From positions 1,178,001-1,242,000 of the forward strand of contig OZ241359.1 of the NCBI GenBank assembly GCA_965199705.1: a DNA stretch of 64,000 bases, given 5' to 3'. Each line of letters begins with the position of its first letter. The first letter of the stretch is position 1. Source of the stretch: Azophilus sp965199705. GTDB lineage: Bacteria; Pseudomonadota; Gammaproteobacteria; Pseudomonadales; Azotimanducaceae. Below the pieces are notes generated by a model. The model made no database searches. It was not told where the DNA came from and saw only the letters and a list, made by a program, of their open reading frames with translations. Below, one piece after another: positions 41,435 through 50,149 of the stretch. The position numbers and the translations under genes are program-made.

Positions 41435-42492
41435 CCCAGCCCAGCCCAGCCATACGCTTGCCGGATTACAGCCTGGCGCCGAGCCAGGTGCCGAGGCATG
41501 AGCCGGAGGTGCTTTCAAGCGTCGAGCAAGCGCGGCTTGTGGCCGAGATCCGGGCGCGGCTTCGCGCCCGCAATGCGGTGCTGGTGGCGCACTACTATGT
41601 GGCCGGCGAGATTCAGGATCTGGCGCAGGAGACCGGCGGATTCGTTTCCGACTCCCTGGAAATGGCCCGCTTCGGCAGAGATCATCCGGCAACCGAACTG
41701 GTGGTGGCCGGGGTCCGCTTCATGGGCGAGACGGCGAAGATTCTCTCACCCGACAAGCGCGTGTTCATGCCGACGCTGAAGGCCGAGTGTTCGCTTGATC
41801 TCGGCTGTCCGCCCGACGCCTTTGCCGACTTCTGCAAGGCGCACCCGGAGCGCACCGTGGTGGTGTACGCCAACACCTCTGTGGCCGTCAAGGCGCTGTC
41901 GGACTGGGTGGTGACCAGCAGCATCGCCCTGCCGATCATCGAGCACCTGGCGGCGCGTGGCGAACCCGTCCTTTGGGCGCCGGACAAGCACCTGGGGCGC
42001 TGGATCCAGAGCCGCACCGGCGCCGACATGCTGCTCTGGCAGGGCGCTTGCGTGGTGCATGAGGAATTCAAGGCGCAGGCGCTTGCGGACATGAAGCGCG
42101 TCTATCCCGAGGCTGCGGTGCTGGTGCACCCGGAATCGCCGGCGGCCGTGATCGACCTCGCCGACGCGGTCGGCTCCACCAGTCAGATCGTGCAGGCGGC
42201 AGGAGACCTGCCGCAGCGCACCTTTATCGTTGCCACCGACCGTGGTCTGTTTCACCGATTGCGGCAGCGGTACCCGGACAAGCGTTTCATCGAAGCGCCC
42301 ACCGCCGGCGAGGGGGCGACCTGCCGCAGTTGCGCGCACTGTCCCTGGATGGCGATGAACGAGCTGCGGCAGCTGGCCACGACGCTGGCTGACGAGACGG
42401 CGCTGGCGCGCAACGAGATACTGGCGCCGCCAGAATTGGGCAGAAAGGCGATGCGGCCCCTGCAAAGGATGCTGGATTTTCCGAAGCCCTGA
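41431..42492 (+). CDS. nadA: Quinolinate synthase
   Basis: A 353-residue enzyme that condenses iminoaspartate with dihydroxyacetone phosphate to quinolinate in NAD synthesis. The three iron-sulfur ligand Cys can be placed in KAECSLDLGC, in the central part, and in ATCRSCAHCPWMAMN near residue 300. The N-terminal LVAHYYVAGEIQDLAQETGGFVSDS is typical of the family. Its ATG overlaps the stop of the selenoprotein gene by 4 bases, so its translation partly depends on ribosomes that have read through the Sec codon. Followed by the convergent bepA-like gene after 9 bases. Confidence 0.95.
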   Translation: MTQPSPAIRLPDYSLAPSQVPRHEPEVLSSVEQARLVAEIRARLRARNAVLVAHYYVAGEIQDLAQETGGFVSDSLEMARFGRDHPATELVVAGVRFMGETAKILSPDKRVFMPTLKAECSLDLGCPPDAFADFCKAHPERTVVVYANTSVAVKALSDWVVTSSIALPIIEHLAARGEPVLWAPDKHLGRWIQSRTGADMLLWQGACVVHEEFKAQALADMKRVYPEAAVLVHPESPAAVIDLADAVGSTSQIVQAAGDLPQRTFIVATDRGLFHRLRQRYPDKRFIEAPTAGEGATCRSCAHCPWMAMNELRQLATTLADETALARNEILAPPELGRKAMRPLQRMLDFPKP

Positions 42493-42501
42493 GGCCTTCG
42501 G

Positions 42502-43974
42502 TCAGCTGCTTTTTTCCTCGCGCATGCGGATGCGCAGATTGCGGATCTTCTGATCGAGTCTGGCGATCGCCTTGACGTCCTCCAGGCTGGTCAGGCGTCG
42601 GGCGTATTGCAGATGCTGCAACGCCTTGCCAAAGGCGGCGTGTAGCTGAAAGTACTCGGCGCGCGCGAGATGCACGCCGATGATGTTTCCGGCCTGGCCC
42701 GCCACTTCCGCGAGTTCGAACCAGACGTCCACGTCATCGGTTTGCTCGCGGCTCAACCGGGTCAGTACCTGTTCCGCTTCGGGGTAGCGACCCTCTTCGA
42801 TCAAGGCGCGTGCGTGCAGCATCGACAGTGGCGCATTGCCGGGATTGAGCTTCAACTCGGCCCGCACCAGGGGAATCGCCTGCTCGGTTCTGTCGGCATC
42901 AATCAGGATTTCCGCCAGGGCGGCGGTGTACAGGATGTTGCGCGGATTGGCCGTTCGGATGTGATCGGCCAGGGCGATGGCTTCGTCGAATTCATCCAGG
43001 GCCACGAGCGCCAGCGCCAGGCCATACTGGGCGCCCGTGTCGTCCGGGTTGGCGGCAAGTTCCTGCTCGAACGCCTTGCGTGCGCCCTGCGCGGATTCGG
43101 CGAAATGCATACGCGTTCGCGCCCGCATCATCCGGTAGTCGGGTGACTCGAGCCGAGGCTCGTGCGCGTGCGACTGAGCCTGATTGCGCGTGTCGGCGAT
43201 GCGGGTTTCACTCAATGGGTGGGTGAGCAGGAATTCCGGTGGTCGCTGGCTGAATCGGTAGGCGCGGTGCATGCGCTCGAACATCCGTACCATGCCCTGT
43301 GGATCGAAGCCGGCGCGCACCAGCGTGTTCAGGCCGATGCGGTCCGCTTCCTGCTCGCGGCTTCGGCTGTAGCGCAGCATGTTGGCTTCGGATGCGGCCT
43401 GAACGCCGCTGATCGCTGCGATGCCAGCATCGCCACCCCCGGCGATGCCGATCATGACCGCCGCCAGCATACCCGCCATCGCGATCAGCCCCTGGCCGCG
43501 CTGCACTTCCACGCCTCGGGCGAAGTGGCGTTGGCTCAGGTGCGCCAGTTCATGCGCCATGACGGCCGAGTACTCGTGTTCGTCCTCTGCGTGCAGGAGC
43601 AATCCCAGATTCACGCCAATCACTCCGCCGGGCGCAGCAAAGGCGTTGATCTCTTCGTTGTCGATCAGCACCAGCTTCAGATGAACTGCATCCAGGTCGC
43701 TGCTTTCGGCCAGCCGCGACAGGTTTCCGCCCATGTAGTACTTGAGGATGGGATCGTCGATCGTGGGCAGGGAGGCGCGTACCCGACGCAGGAAGTCATC
43801 TCCTATCTGACGCTCCGCCTCCGGTGAGATCAGGCTCGACGAGGCGTCTCCCAGGGCAGGCAGGTCGTCCCGGTCCTGGCATGGGGCCGGCGCTGACGCC
43901 AGCAGAAGCGTGGCCAGCAGGATCAGGCCAGACCAGGACATGGCGCCAGCCCGCCGATTGCTGCCTTGAAACAT
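42502..43974 (-). CDS. bepA: Periplasmic M48 metalloprotease with TPR repeats (BepA-like)
   Basis: A ~490-residue exported protease/chaperone for outer-membrane beta-barrel assembly. The signal peptide ends near SAPAPC. The M48 domain has the zinc motif HELAH in MAHELAHLSQRHF with the third-ligand Glu in REQEADRIG, and tetratricopeptide repeats fill roughly the last 200 residues (AQYGLALALVALDEFDEA and similar). The start is uncertain: ATGs at 43992, 43974 and 43941 all keep a signal peptide, and a repeat element covers the DNA just above 43992. It lies beside nadA (convergent) and before tusA, the arrangement I recall for bepA in Pseudomonas. Confidence 0.85.
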   Translation of the reverse strand: MFQGSNRRAGAMSWSGLILLATLLLASAPAPCQDRDDLPALGDASSSLISPEAERQIGDDFLRRVRASLPTIDDPILKYYMGGNLSRLAESSDLDAVHLKLVLIDNEEINAFAAPGGVIGVNLGLLLHAEDEHEYSAVMAHELAHLSQRHFARGVEVQRGQGLIAMAGMLAAVMIGIAGGGDAGIAAISGVQAASEANMLRYSRSREQEADRIGLNTLVRAGFDPQGMVRMFERMHRAYRFSQRPPEFLLTHPLSETRIADTRNQAQSHAHEPRLESPDYRMMRARTRMHFAESAQGARKAFEQELAANPDDTGAQYGLALALVALDEFDEAIALADHIRTANPRNILYTAALAEILIDADRTEQAIPLVRAELKLNPGNAPLSMLHARALIEEGRYPEAEQVLTRLSREQTDDVDVWFELAEVAGQAGNIIGVHLARAEYFQLHAAFGKALQHLQYARRLTSLEDVKAIARLDQKIRNLRIRMREEKSS

Positions 43975-43993
43975 CCTGGCTGGTTCGTGCATG

Positions 43994-44067
43994 CCAGGAG
44001 CCTGCGCCGCAGGAAGTCGCAAAAGCGAAAATTTGATTTCGCCGCCCCTTTGGACGGGCGATTGAGG
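43994..44067 (-). repeat. REP-like 74-bp repeat, copy 1
   Basis: On the minus strand this 74-base element matches the copy at 51212-51285 at 72 of 74 positions. It has an inner near-palindrome (GGGGCGGCGAAATC/GATTT) and ends in GGCGCAGGCTCCTGG. It faces a related inverted element at 44103-44160, and the two ends of the pair are perfectly complementary over 19 bases (43994-44012 with 44142-44160). Confidence 0.75.
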
Positions 44068-44102
44068 AGAATATCCGGCCATATTTGACGAAATCGAACG
44101 TT

Positions 44103-44160
44103 CAAAGGGGCGAGTGAAAGCGGATTTGCAGCCGTGAATTTCTGCGGCGCAGGCTCCTGG
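44103..44160 (+). repeat. REP-like repeat, diverged copy 2
   Basis: It shares the start (CAAAGGGGCG) and the end (CTGCGGCGCAGGCTCCTGG) with the 74-bp repeat but differs in the middle. With copy 1 it forms a large inverted pair upstream of the bepA-like gene. Confidence 0.6.
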
Positions 44161-44286
44161 GGAGTATATGCGACAACGCGATTCCTGTTTCAGGGGCGCG
44201 CTGGTGACGCCACCGGGCCGGCGCGTGCATGGCGCGCAGCAATTCTCATGTTGGCATTTCGGGTGTTGGAGTGTTGGGTCCAGATG

Positions 44287-45411
44287 TCAACCGCCCATTC
44301 GCGCAAGCAACGAAGCGCCGTCCTCGCACTCGATGATCCACTCTCCTGCCGCGGCCAGACGCTCCGAGTCGGAAACGCCCGCCAGCAATGCGCCGAAACG
44401 CTTCGCCGTATCGCCGCCAAACCGCAGCGCAACCTGACGCTCAAGCAGGGTGCGCTCCCGAGCCAACGCTTTCGCCTCGCCTTCAGCCTTGCCTCGGGCC
44501 TCCCCCTTCTCAATTAGCTGCTGCTTCCATAGCGCCACCCGCTCAGCCGGGTCAGCCGGTTGTCGCACCACCTCGTCGGTCGATTCCCTCAGCCTGACCA
44601 GTTTCATAAGCCACTCCTCCTCGTCCCCTATATCCGCACTTCGAACCCATGCCTCCAGCCAACGCTGCAGCACATCCAAAAGACTGCCATCTTCCACCCC
44701 GGAAAGCCACTGCAAACAGCGCTCCACTACACGCTTCAGGTCTTCTGGACTGGTCAGACCCTCAATCCACGCCAGCAGCGTCGCCGCATTGCCTTCCGGC
44801 AGTTCCTCGCCCAACAGGGCCTGTTGATCGACCAGAACATAGCCGTCTCCCACCAGACCCATCGGCCCCACATGCGCGCCCAACGCTCCGGGCTTGCCGG
44901 TTTCACCCTCTGCCTGTGCTGATACATCCGCTGACGCCGCCTCCATCCCGCCTGGGCGCGTCAGGGCCGACAGGTTCAGCGGCGCATGCCATGGACTGGA
45001 ACCGTTGTAGAGCACAATCGGTAGCACTGGCGGGACCGGGTTGCTGGCGCTGAACGGTTTTTCCTTGTGCAGAGCAAGGTAAAGCAGGGTCGCATAGCTC
45101 TGCACTCGTGCGGCCATCATCCAGTCTGAGCGAGATTGAAATTCCAGCATCACCAGGATGTGCAGCCAGTGCGGTTCATCGTGTTCGCTGTCCGCGGAAG
45201 TCGGTTGCAAGGCGACCCGCCAGGCCATGTCGCCGAATCGCTGTTCCAGATTGTCGGTCAGATACTCACTGGGCAGCCGTTCCAGCGTATCCAAGCGCAG
45301 GCGGCGGAGAATGGGCAGGCGGTCGCCCACCAATTCCTTGAGTAGAACAAGCTGATCGCGGATCATGCGCGGATGCGCGAAGGCGGCCTTGTAGGTGGCG
45401 TCGTGCTGCAT
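44287..45411 (-). CDS. Rpn-family (PD-(D/E)XK) recombination-promoting nuclease
   Basis: A 374-residue protein of the Rpn/YhgA group of transposase-like nucleases. It opens with the family N-terminus MQHDATYKAAFAHPRMIRDQ. The nuclease core is seen as an acidic residue in EHDEPHWLHILVMLEFQSRSD (Glu-x-Gln) followed by VQSYATLLYLALHKE. A DUF4351-like C-terminus rich in Glu/Arg (RTLLERQVALRFGG) closes it. ATG 45411 was chosen because the upstream frame is antisense to tusA. It sits between the bepA-like gene and tusA, which are usually neighbours, so it is probably an insertion. The protein is expected to act on DNA in recombination or as a selfish or defence element. Confidence 0.8.
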   Translation of the reverse strand: MQHDATYKAAFAHPRMIRDQLVLLKELVGDRLPILRRLRLDTLERLPSEYLTDNLEQRFGDMAWRVALQPTSADSEHDEPHWLHILVMLEFQSRSDWMMAARVQSYATLLYLALHKEKPFSASNPVPPVLPIVLYNGSSPWHAPLNLSALTRPGGMEAASADVSAQAEGETGKPGALGAHVGPMGLVGDGYVLVDQQALLGEELPEGNAATLLAWIEGLTSPEDLKRVVERCLQWLSGVEDGSLLDVLQRWLEAWVRSADIGDEEEWLMKLVRLRESTDEVVRQPADPAERVALWKQQLIEKGEARGKAEGEAKALARERTLLERQVALRFGGDTAKRFGALLAGVSDSERLAAAGEWIIECEDGASLLARMGG

Positions 45412-45589
45412 GGCGACCACTGTGCACTGCGAAACCGGCCTTGCATGTGCGACATAACGCCAATTCGTGTGCGAAATGGACCTGGCCAAAGCCCCGACAC
45501 CAACGCAACGAAGGGTCTCACCGAGGCCCGAAATCGCCACCCAAATGAGAATTGCTGCATGGCGCGGCGCATGTGCGACAATGCCGGAC

Positions 45590-45820
45590 ATGTCTGATGT
45601 CGTTGTCGATGCGGTCGGCCTTGGTTGTCCCATGCCGTTGCTGAAGGCGAAGCAGGCGTTGAACCGGATGCAACCCGGGCAGCGTCTGCTGGTGCTGGCG
45701 ACGGACCCCGGATCCGTGCGCGATTTTGAAGTCTTCTCCGCGCAAAGCGGGCATCGGCTTGTGGAATCCACGCAGACCGGGTCCGGCTTTCGTTACCTGC
45801 TGGAGCGCAAGGCAGGCTGA
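45590..45820 (+). CDS. tusA: Sulfur-carrier protein TusA
   Basis: A 76-residue protein of normal TusA length with the active Cys in GLGCPMPLLKAKQAL at about residue 14 and the closing FRYLLERK strand. It carries sulfur from cysteine desulfurase towards tRNA 2-thiouridine and molybdenum-cofactor synthesis, possibly also affecting selenium use. ATG 45590 gives the exact family length; longer upstream starts add nonsense. It precedes the AI-2E permease gene by 47 bases. Its upstream region is shared with the Rpn gene, which runs the other way. Confidence 0.93.
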   Translation: MSDVVVDAVGLGCPMPLLKAKQALNRMQPGQRLLVLATDPGSVRDFEVFSAQSGHRLVESTQTGSGFRYLLERKAG

Positions 45821-45867
45821 TGCATCGCTGTACGCGCCGCGCCTGACGGTTTCCGTCCGTACGCAAC

Positions 45868-46950
45868 ATGCAGTTCCTGGAGATCATTCGCGCCTGGGTC
45901 AACCGCTACTTTTCCAATGAGGAAGCGGTGCTGCTGGTGGTGGTGCTCGCGCTCGGGTTCGGCCTGGTGCTGCTGTTTGGCGGCAGCCTGGCGCCGGTCC
46001 TTGCAGGGCTGGTGTTTGCCTTTCTGTTGCAGGGCCTTGTGCGTCAGCTGGTCGCCTGGCGCGTGCCGGAGCCAGCGGCGGTGTGGCTCACCTTCCTGCT
46101 GTTCCTCGGCGGCTTGACCGGCGCCGTTCTGGTGCTGGCGCCCTTGATCTGGCAACAGATGATCGCCTTGTCTCAGGGCTTGCCGGCGCTGGTGGAACGT
46201 GTCGCCGAGGTGATGAACATGGCCACCCAGGCCTTTCCGGCGCTGGCCGAGCAGGAGGCGCTGCAAACCTGGCTGGAAGAGCCGCTGCGCCAGTTGGGGC
46301 AACTGAGCATATCGACCCTGGAGGCGGTGGTGACCAATGCGCCTTCTCTGGTATGGGTGCTGGTGTATCTGGTGCTGACGCCGATTTCCGTGTTCTTCTT
46401 CCTGCGCGACCGGCGCCGGATTGTCGGCTGGGTAACCGGCTTCCTGCCGGCGCAGCGGCCGCTGATGCAAGGCATCGGCGCTGAAATGAACCAGCAACTG
46501 GCCAACTACGTGCGCGGCAAGTTTGTCGAAATCCTGATTGTGGCGGCGGTAACCTGGCTTGCGTTTACCCTGCTCGGCCTGAATTATGCGGCCCTGCTCG
46601 GTTTGCTGGTCGGCATTTCCGTGCTGGTGCCCTTTGTTGGCGCAGCCGTGGTGGCGCTGCCGGTGGCCCTGGTTGGCGTTTTGCAGTTCGGCTGGTCCTG
46701 GGATCTGGCCTGGGTGATGCTGGTCTATGCCCTGATCCAGGCGCTCGACGGCAATGTGCTCGTACCGCTTCTCTTTTCCGAAGCCGTTGACTTGCATCCT
46801 GTCCTGATTATTGTGGCGGTATTGGTATTTGGCGGTATCTGGGGGGTCTGGGGCGTGTTCTTTGCGATTCCTCTCGCCACGCTCCTGAAAGCCATTCATA
46901 ATGCCTGGCCTCGGCAACCGATTGGCGAGCACGAAACGGACGGGTCCTGA
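45868..46950 (+). CDS. AI-2E family transporter / PerM-like permease
   Basis: A 360-residue integral membrane protein with about seven hydrophobic segments. The middle loop region contains GITGALM-like VVTNAPSLVWVLVYLVLTPI and the signature PFVGAAVVALPVALVG. The C-terminal part (DGNVLVPLLFSEAVDLHP) is the conserved closing stretch of the family. Members export autoinducer-2 or move Na+/H+. The gene is the usual neighbour downstream of tusA. The stop is 31 bases before the TonB receptor gene, which may be partly read from the same transcript. Confidence 0.88.
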   Translation: MQFLEIIRAWVNRYFSNEEAVLLVVVLALGFGLVLLFGGSLAPVLAGLVFAFLLQGLVRQLVAWRVPEPAAVWLTFLLFLGGLTGAVLVLAPLIWQQMIALSQGLPALVERVAEVMNMATQAFPALAEQEALQTWLEEPLRQLGQLSISTLEAVVTNAPSLVWVLVYLVLTPISVFFFLRDRRRIVGWVTGFLPAQRPLMQGIGAEMNQQLANYVRGKFVEILIVAAVTWLAFTLLGLNYAALLGLLVGISVLVPFVGAAVVALPVALVGVLQFGWSWDLAWVMLVYALIQALDGNVLVPLLFSEAVDLHPVLIIVAVLVFGGIWGVWGVFFAIPLATLLKAIHNAWPRQPIGEHETDGS

Positions 46951-46981
46951 AGCGGATCTGAAGAGTTCAAGGAGGGTTCAA

Positions 46982-49900
46982 ATGACTAGAATTTTATCGA
47001 CGCTGGCGGTTGCAGGCGCGCTGCTGACGGCACAGGGCGGTCTGGCCCAGGAAGCCGGGACGGCGCAGGGTTCGGGGGGGGGGGCATCCCGAGGCGGTGC
47101 GGTGGAAGAGGTGATCGTCACCGCGCAGCGCACCGCAGAGAGCATCCAGGACGTGCCCATTGCGGTGACGGCGCTCACCGGGCAGATGCTGGAGGACGCG
47201 CAGATCATTACCCCGTCTGACCTGCAGATGAACGCGCCCAGCGTCAGCTTCACGCCTACCAACTTCGGCGGCTCCAGTATCAGCATCCGCGGCATTGGCC
47301 GTCTGGTGATCGCCAGCACCGGCGAATCCGGGGTTTCCACGCACATCAACGAAGTGCCACTCAGCACCAACCTGAACGCCATCGAGTTCTACGACATGGA
47401 GCGGGTCGAGATACTGCGCGGCCCGCAGGGCACGCTCTATGGCCGCAACGCCACCGGCGGCGCAATCAACCTGGTCACCGCCATGCCGGACTACGAGCAG
47501 CTTGGCGGCTTTGTTGACGCCGAGGTGGGAGACTACAACCACTTTCGCGTCAAGGCGGCGCTGAACATGCCCTTCGGCAACCGGGCCGGGCTGCGCCTGG
47601 CTGGCTTCAAGCTGGACCGGGACGGCTACATCGAAAATCTGGCGCATGAGGCAGTCGGCGCCAACGGCTCCACCATTCCCGGCATTGACGACGACATCGA
47701 CGGCCGTGACATCCTCTCCTGGCGGGCGACCTTCGCCTTCGATCTGACGGATCAGACAAGTGGCTGGGTGCAATACAGTCGCTTCGAGGAAGATTCCGAC
47801 CGGGCGCGCATCACCAATCAGGTATGCAAGCGCAACACCCTGCCCACCACCGGCTGCGTGGCGGACGAATTCGGCTTTGACGCGCCGCATCTCGGCGCCA
47901 CCACAGGCGGCATTTTCGGCGGTCTGGTCGGCGCCCTGCCGCTCGGCGCGGATGGCTCGGATCCGTCGCTATTCAATTATCCAGCGCCGCAACTCGACGG
48001 CTTTCGGCAGATGTTCACCGACATGGATCCGGTCTATCAGTCGGAGGAGGATCTGGTCCTCGTCGGGTTCGAGCATGAGGCGAGCGCCTTTACCGTTGGC
48101 CTCCTTGGCGCCTGGCAGCAGACCGAATTCTTCTCTCGCCAGGATTATCTGATGGATGTGGGGGCGAATCTTGGCTCCACGCCGCTCAATCCGGCCGGCC
48201 TCTGGCCGACTTCCGAACCTGCGGGCGGCGCCGGCGACGATTGGCGCCCCGGCCCCTGCAACCTCAATGACGGCACCACCGGCGTTTTTGGCGGCTGCAT
48301 CCTGGACGTGGACCAGACCCGCGTCTTCTCCTACGACCAGGCGGATAACTCCTCTGAATACTGGACTGTCGAAGGCCGCATTCAGACGACGTTTGATGGC
48401 CCGTTCAACTTCCAGGTCGGCGCCAGCACCTATGACACGGAATCCAACGGGGACTACTACGTGCTCGCCAACACGCTCGACATGGTGAGCCTCTATGGCG
48501 CCCCGGCCATCGGCTTTCCGCCGCTCTATCCGGGATACTTCAACAACACGGGCGACCCCAGCGGCGGCACCCTGCAGGACGGCTGGGCCGTATTCGGCGA
48601 AGCCTACTTTGATGTCAATGATCGGGTGAAGATCACTGCCGGCCTGCGTTACAACGAAGACAACAAGGAAGTGAAGGACACCAGTGTTCTCTTCAATGCC
48701 GTCAACAGTCAGGCAGTCGCACTCGGGTTGTCGAGCGCGCTCGCGCAAACACAATTGATGTCGCCGGATATCGCGATAGCCCTGGATTTGCTGGATCCGA
48801 ACTATCTGGCCAATGCGCCGGCCTGGACGCGGTTGGACACCCTGAACATGCTGCTTGGCCCGCTTATGCCGTCCTCCACCACAGAAGAAGCGCTGGCCCG
48901 GGAAGATGCGCTTCTGCGGCTGTATGGCGCGACCGACGAGCAGCTGGCGGCGGTGGCGGCGACGCCTTCATTCAGCGCGGAGCGGGTCGCGCTCGTCAGC
49001 ATGGTGCCGCTCGTGCCGCAATTCGGCGAGACGCGAACGCTCACCGGCAGCCCGAGCACCGCCAGCTGGAAGGAGATCAGCGGCCGTGTCGGCATCGACT
49101 GGCAGGTCACGGATACCTCCATGATCTACGGCTTCTTCAGCCGGGGCTACAAACCAGGCGGCTTCAACCCGGCCATTCCGCCTGCCTTCCAGGCCACATC
49201 AAGCTTTACGTTCGAAGCCGAAGAAGTGAACTCGATTGAAATCGGCGTCAAGAACACCCTGGCCGACGGCCAGCTGGTGTTGAACGGCTCCGCCTTCCTG
49301 TACGACTATGGCGGCTTGCAGGTTACCCGCATCGCCAACAACACCTCGCTGAACGACAATGTGGACGCCAACATCATGGGCGTTGAACTCGAAGGCATGT
49401 GGCGCCCCGAAGCGGCGCCCGGGCTTCAGGCCGATTTCGCCTACAGCTGGTTGAACTCCGAAGTGGACGGCACGGAATCCCAGGATCCGTTGAACCGCAC
49501 CGCCGGCAATTCGGACTACATCCTGCTGAAGAACATTGACCCTGGCTCCCTGACTGGCGTGACCTACATCGCCCGCGAATCGGATATCAATGCGGGCATC
49601 GTCGGCGCTGCCATTGGCGCCGGCGCCACTCTGCCGCTTCCCGGAACCACCTACGCCCCGAATGCTGACGGCGTGGTGATTCCGGCCTACTTCTCGCGCG
49701 AGTTCCTGGACGCCGTGGGCGTGGAGACGCTGGACGGCCTGCCGGTGAATCTCGACGGCAACGCTTTGCCGAACTCTCCGGAACACACGCTGCGGCTGGG
49801 CCTGGCCTATACCTTCAATGTCGAGGCGTTGCGCGGCTCTCTCACCGCCCGGTGGGACTTCTACTGGCAAGGCGAATCCTATGCCCGGGAGTTCAATACC

Positions 49901-50122
49901 ATTGGCGATGAAATCGACAGCTGGAGCCAGCACAACGCTTCGTTGATCTACGAGAGCAACGACGGGCGCTGGCAGTTGCGTGCCTGGGTGCGCAATCTTG
50001 CCAACGACGACAATGTCACCGGCAAGTACCTGACGTCTGACACCTCCGGGTTCTACCGCAACTACTTCCTGACCGAGCCGCGGATTTACGGCGCTTCCGT
50101 GCGCTTCAACTTCAGTCAGTAG
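46982..50122 (+). CDS. Large TonB-dependent outer-membrane receptor
   Basis: A 1046-residue receptor. It has a signal peptide (LAVAGALLTAQGGLAQ), a Gly/Ser linker, the TonB-box-like EEVIVTA, a plug with IRGIGRL and MERVEILRGPQGTLYGRNAT, and a barrel ending AGASVRFNFSQ-like aromatic/charged residues. It is about 250 residues longer than the receptor at 18691. Much of the extra length lies in extracellular loops, including a helix-rich insertion around residues 570-680 (ALAREDALLRLYGATDEQ). AAGGAGG stands 8 bases before ATG 46982. The substrate is unknown. The squalene synthase-like gene follows after 27 bases, possibly co-transcribed. Confidence 0.9.
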   Translation: MTRILSTLAVAGALLTAQGGLAQEAGTAQGSGGGASRGGAVEEVIVTAQRTAESIQDVPIAVTALTGQMLEDAQIITPSDLQMNAPSVSFTPTNFGGSSISIRGIGRLVIASTGESGVSTHINEVPLSTNLNAIEFYDMERVEILRGPQGTLYGRNATGGAINLVTAMPDYEQLGGFVDAEVGDYNHFRVKAALNMPFGNRAGLRLAGFKLDRDGYIENLAHEAVGANGSTIPGIDDDIDGRDILSWRATFAFDLTDQTSGWVQYSRFEEDSDRARITNQVCKRNTLPTTGCVADEFGFDAPHLGATTGGIFGGLVGALPLGADGSDPSLFNYPAPQLDGFRQMFTDMDPVYQSEEDLVLVGFEHEASAFTVGLLGAWQQTEFFSRQDYLMDVGANLGSTPLNPAGLWPTSEPAGGAGDDWRPGPCNLNDGTTGVFGGCILDVDQTRVFSYDQADNSSEYWTVEGRIQTTFDGPFNFQVGASTYDTESNGDYYVLANTLDMVSLYGAPAIGFPPLYPGYFNNTGDPSGGTLQDGWAVFGEAYFDVNDRVKITAGLRYNEDNKEVKDTSVLFNAVNSQAVALGLSSALAQTQLMSPDIAIALDLLDPNYLANAPAWTRLDTLNMLLGPLMPSSTTEEALAREDALLRLYGATDEQLAAVAATPSFSAERVALVSMVPLVPQFGETRTLTGSPSTASWKEISGRVGIDWQVTDTSMIYGFFSRGYKPGGFNPAIPPAFQATSSFTFEAEEVNSIEIGVKNTLADGQLVLNGSAFLYDYGGLQVTRIANNTSLNDNVDANIMGVELEGMWRPEAAPGLQADFAYSWLNSEVDGTESQDPLNRTAGNSDYILLKNIDPGSLTGVTYIARESDINAGIVGAAIGAGATLPLPGTTYAPNADGVVIPAYFSREFLDAVGVETLDGLPVNLDGNALPNSPEHTLRLGLAYTFNVEALRGSLTARWDFYWQGESYAREFNTIGDEIDSWSQHNASLIYESNDGRWQLRAWVRNLANDDNVTGKYLTSDTSGFYRNYFLTEPRIYGASVRFNFSQ

Positions 50123-50149
50123 GGGCAGGTCAGAGAGTCGGCGACACGC

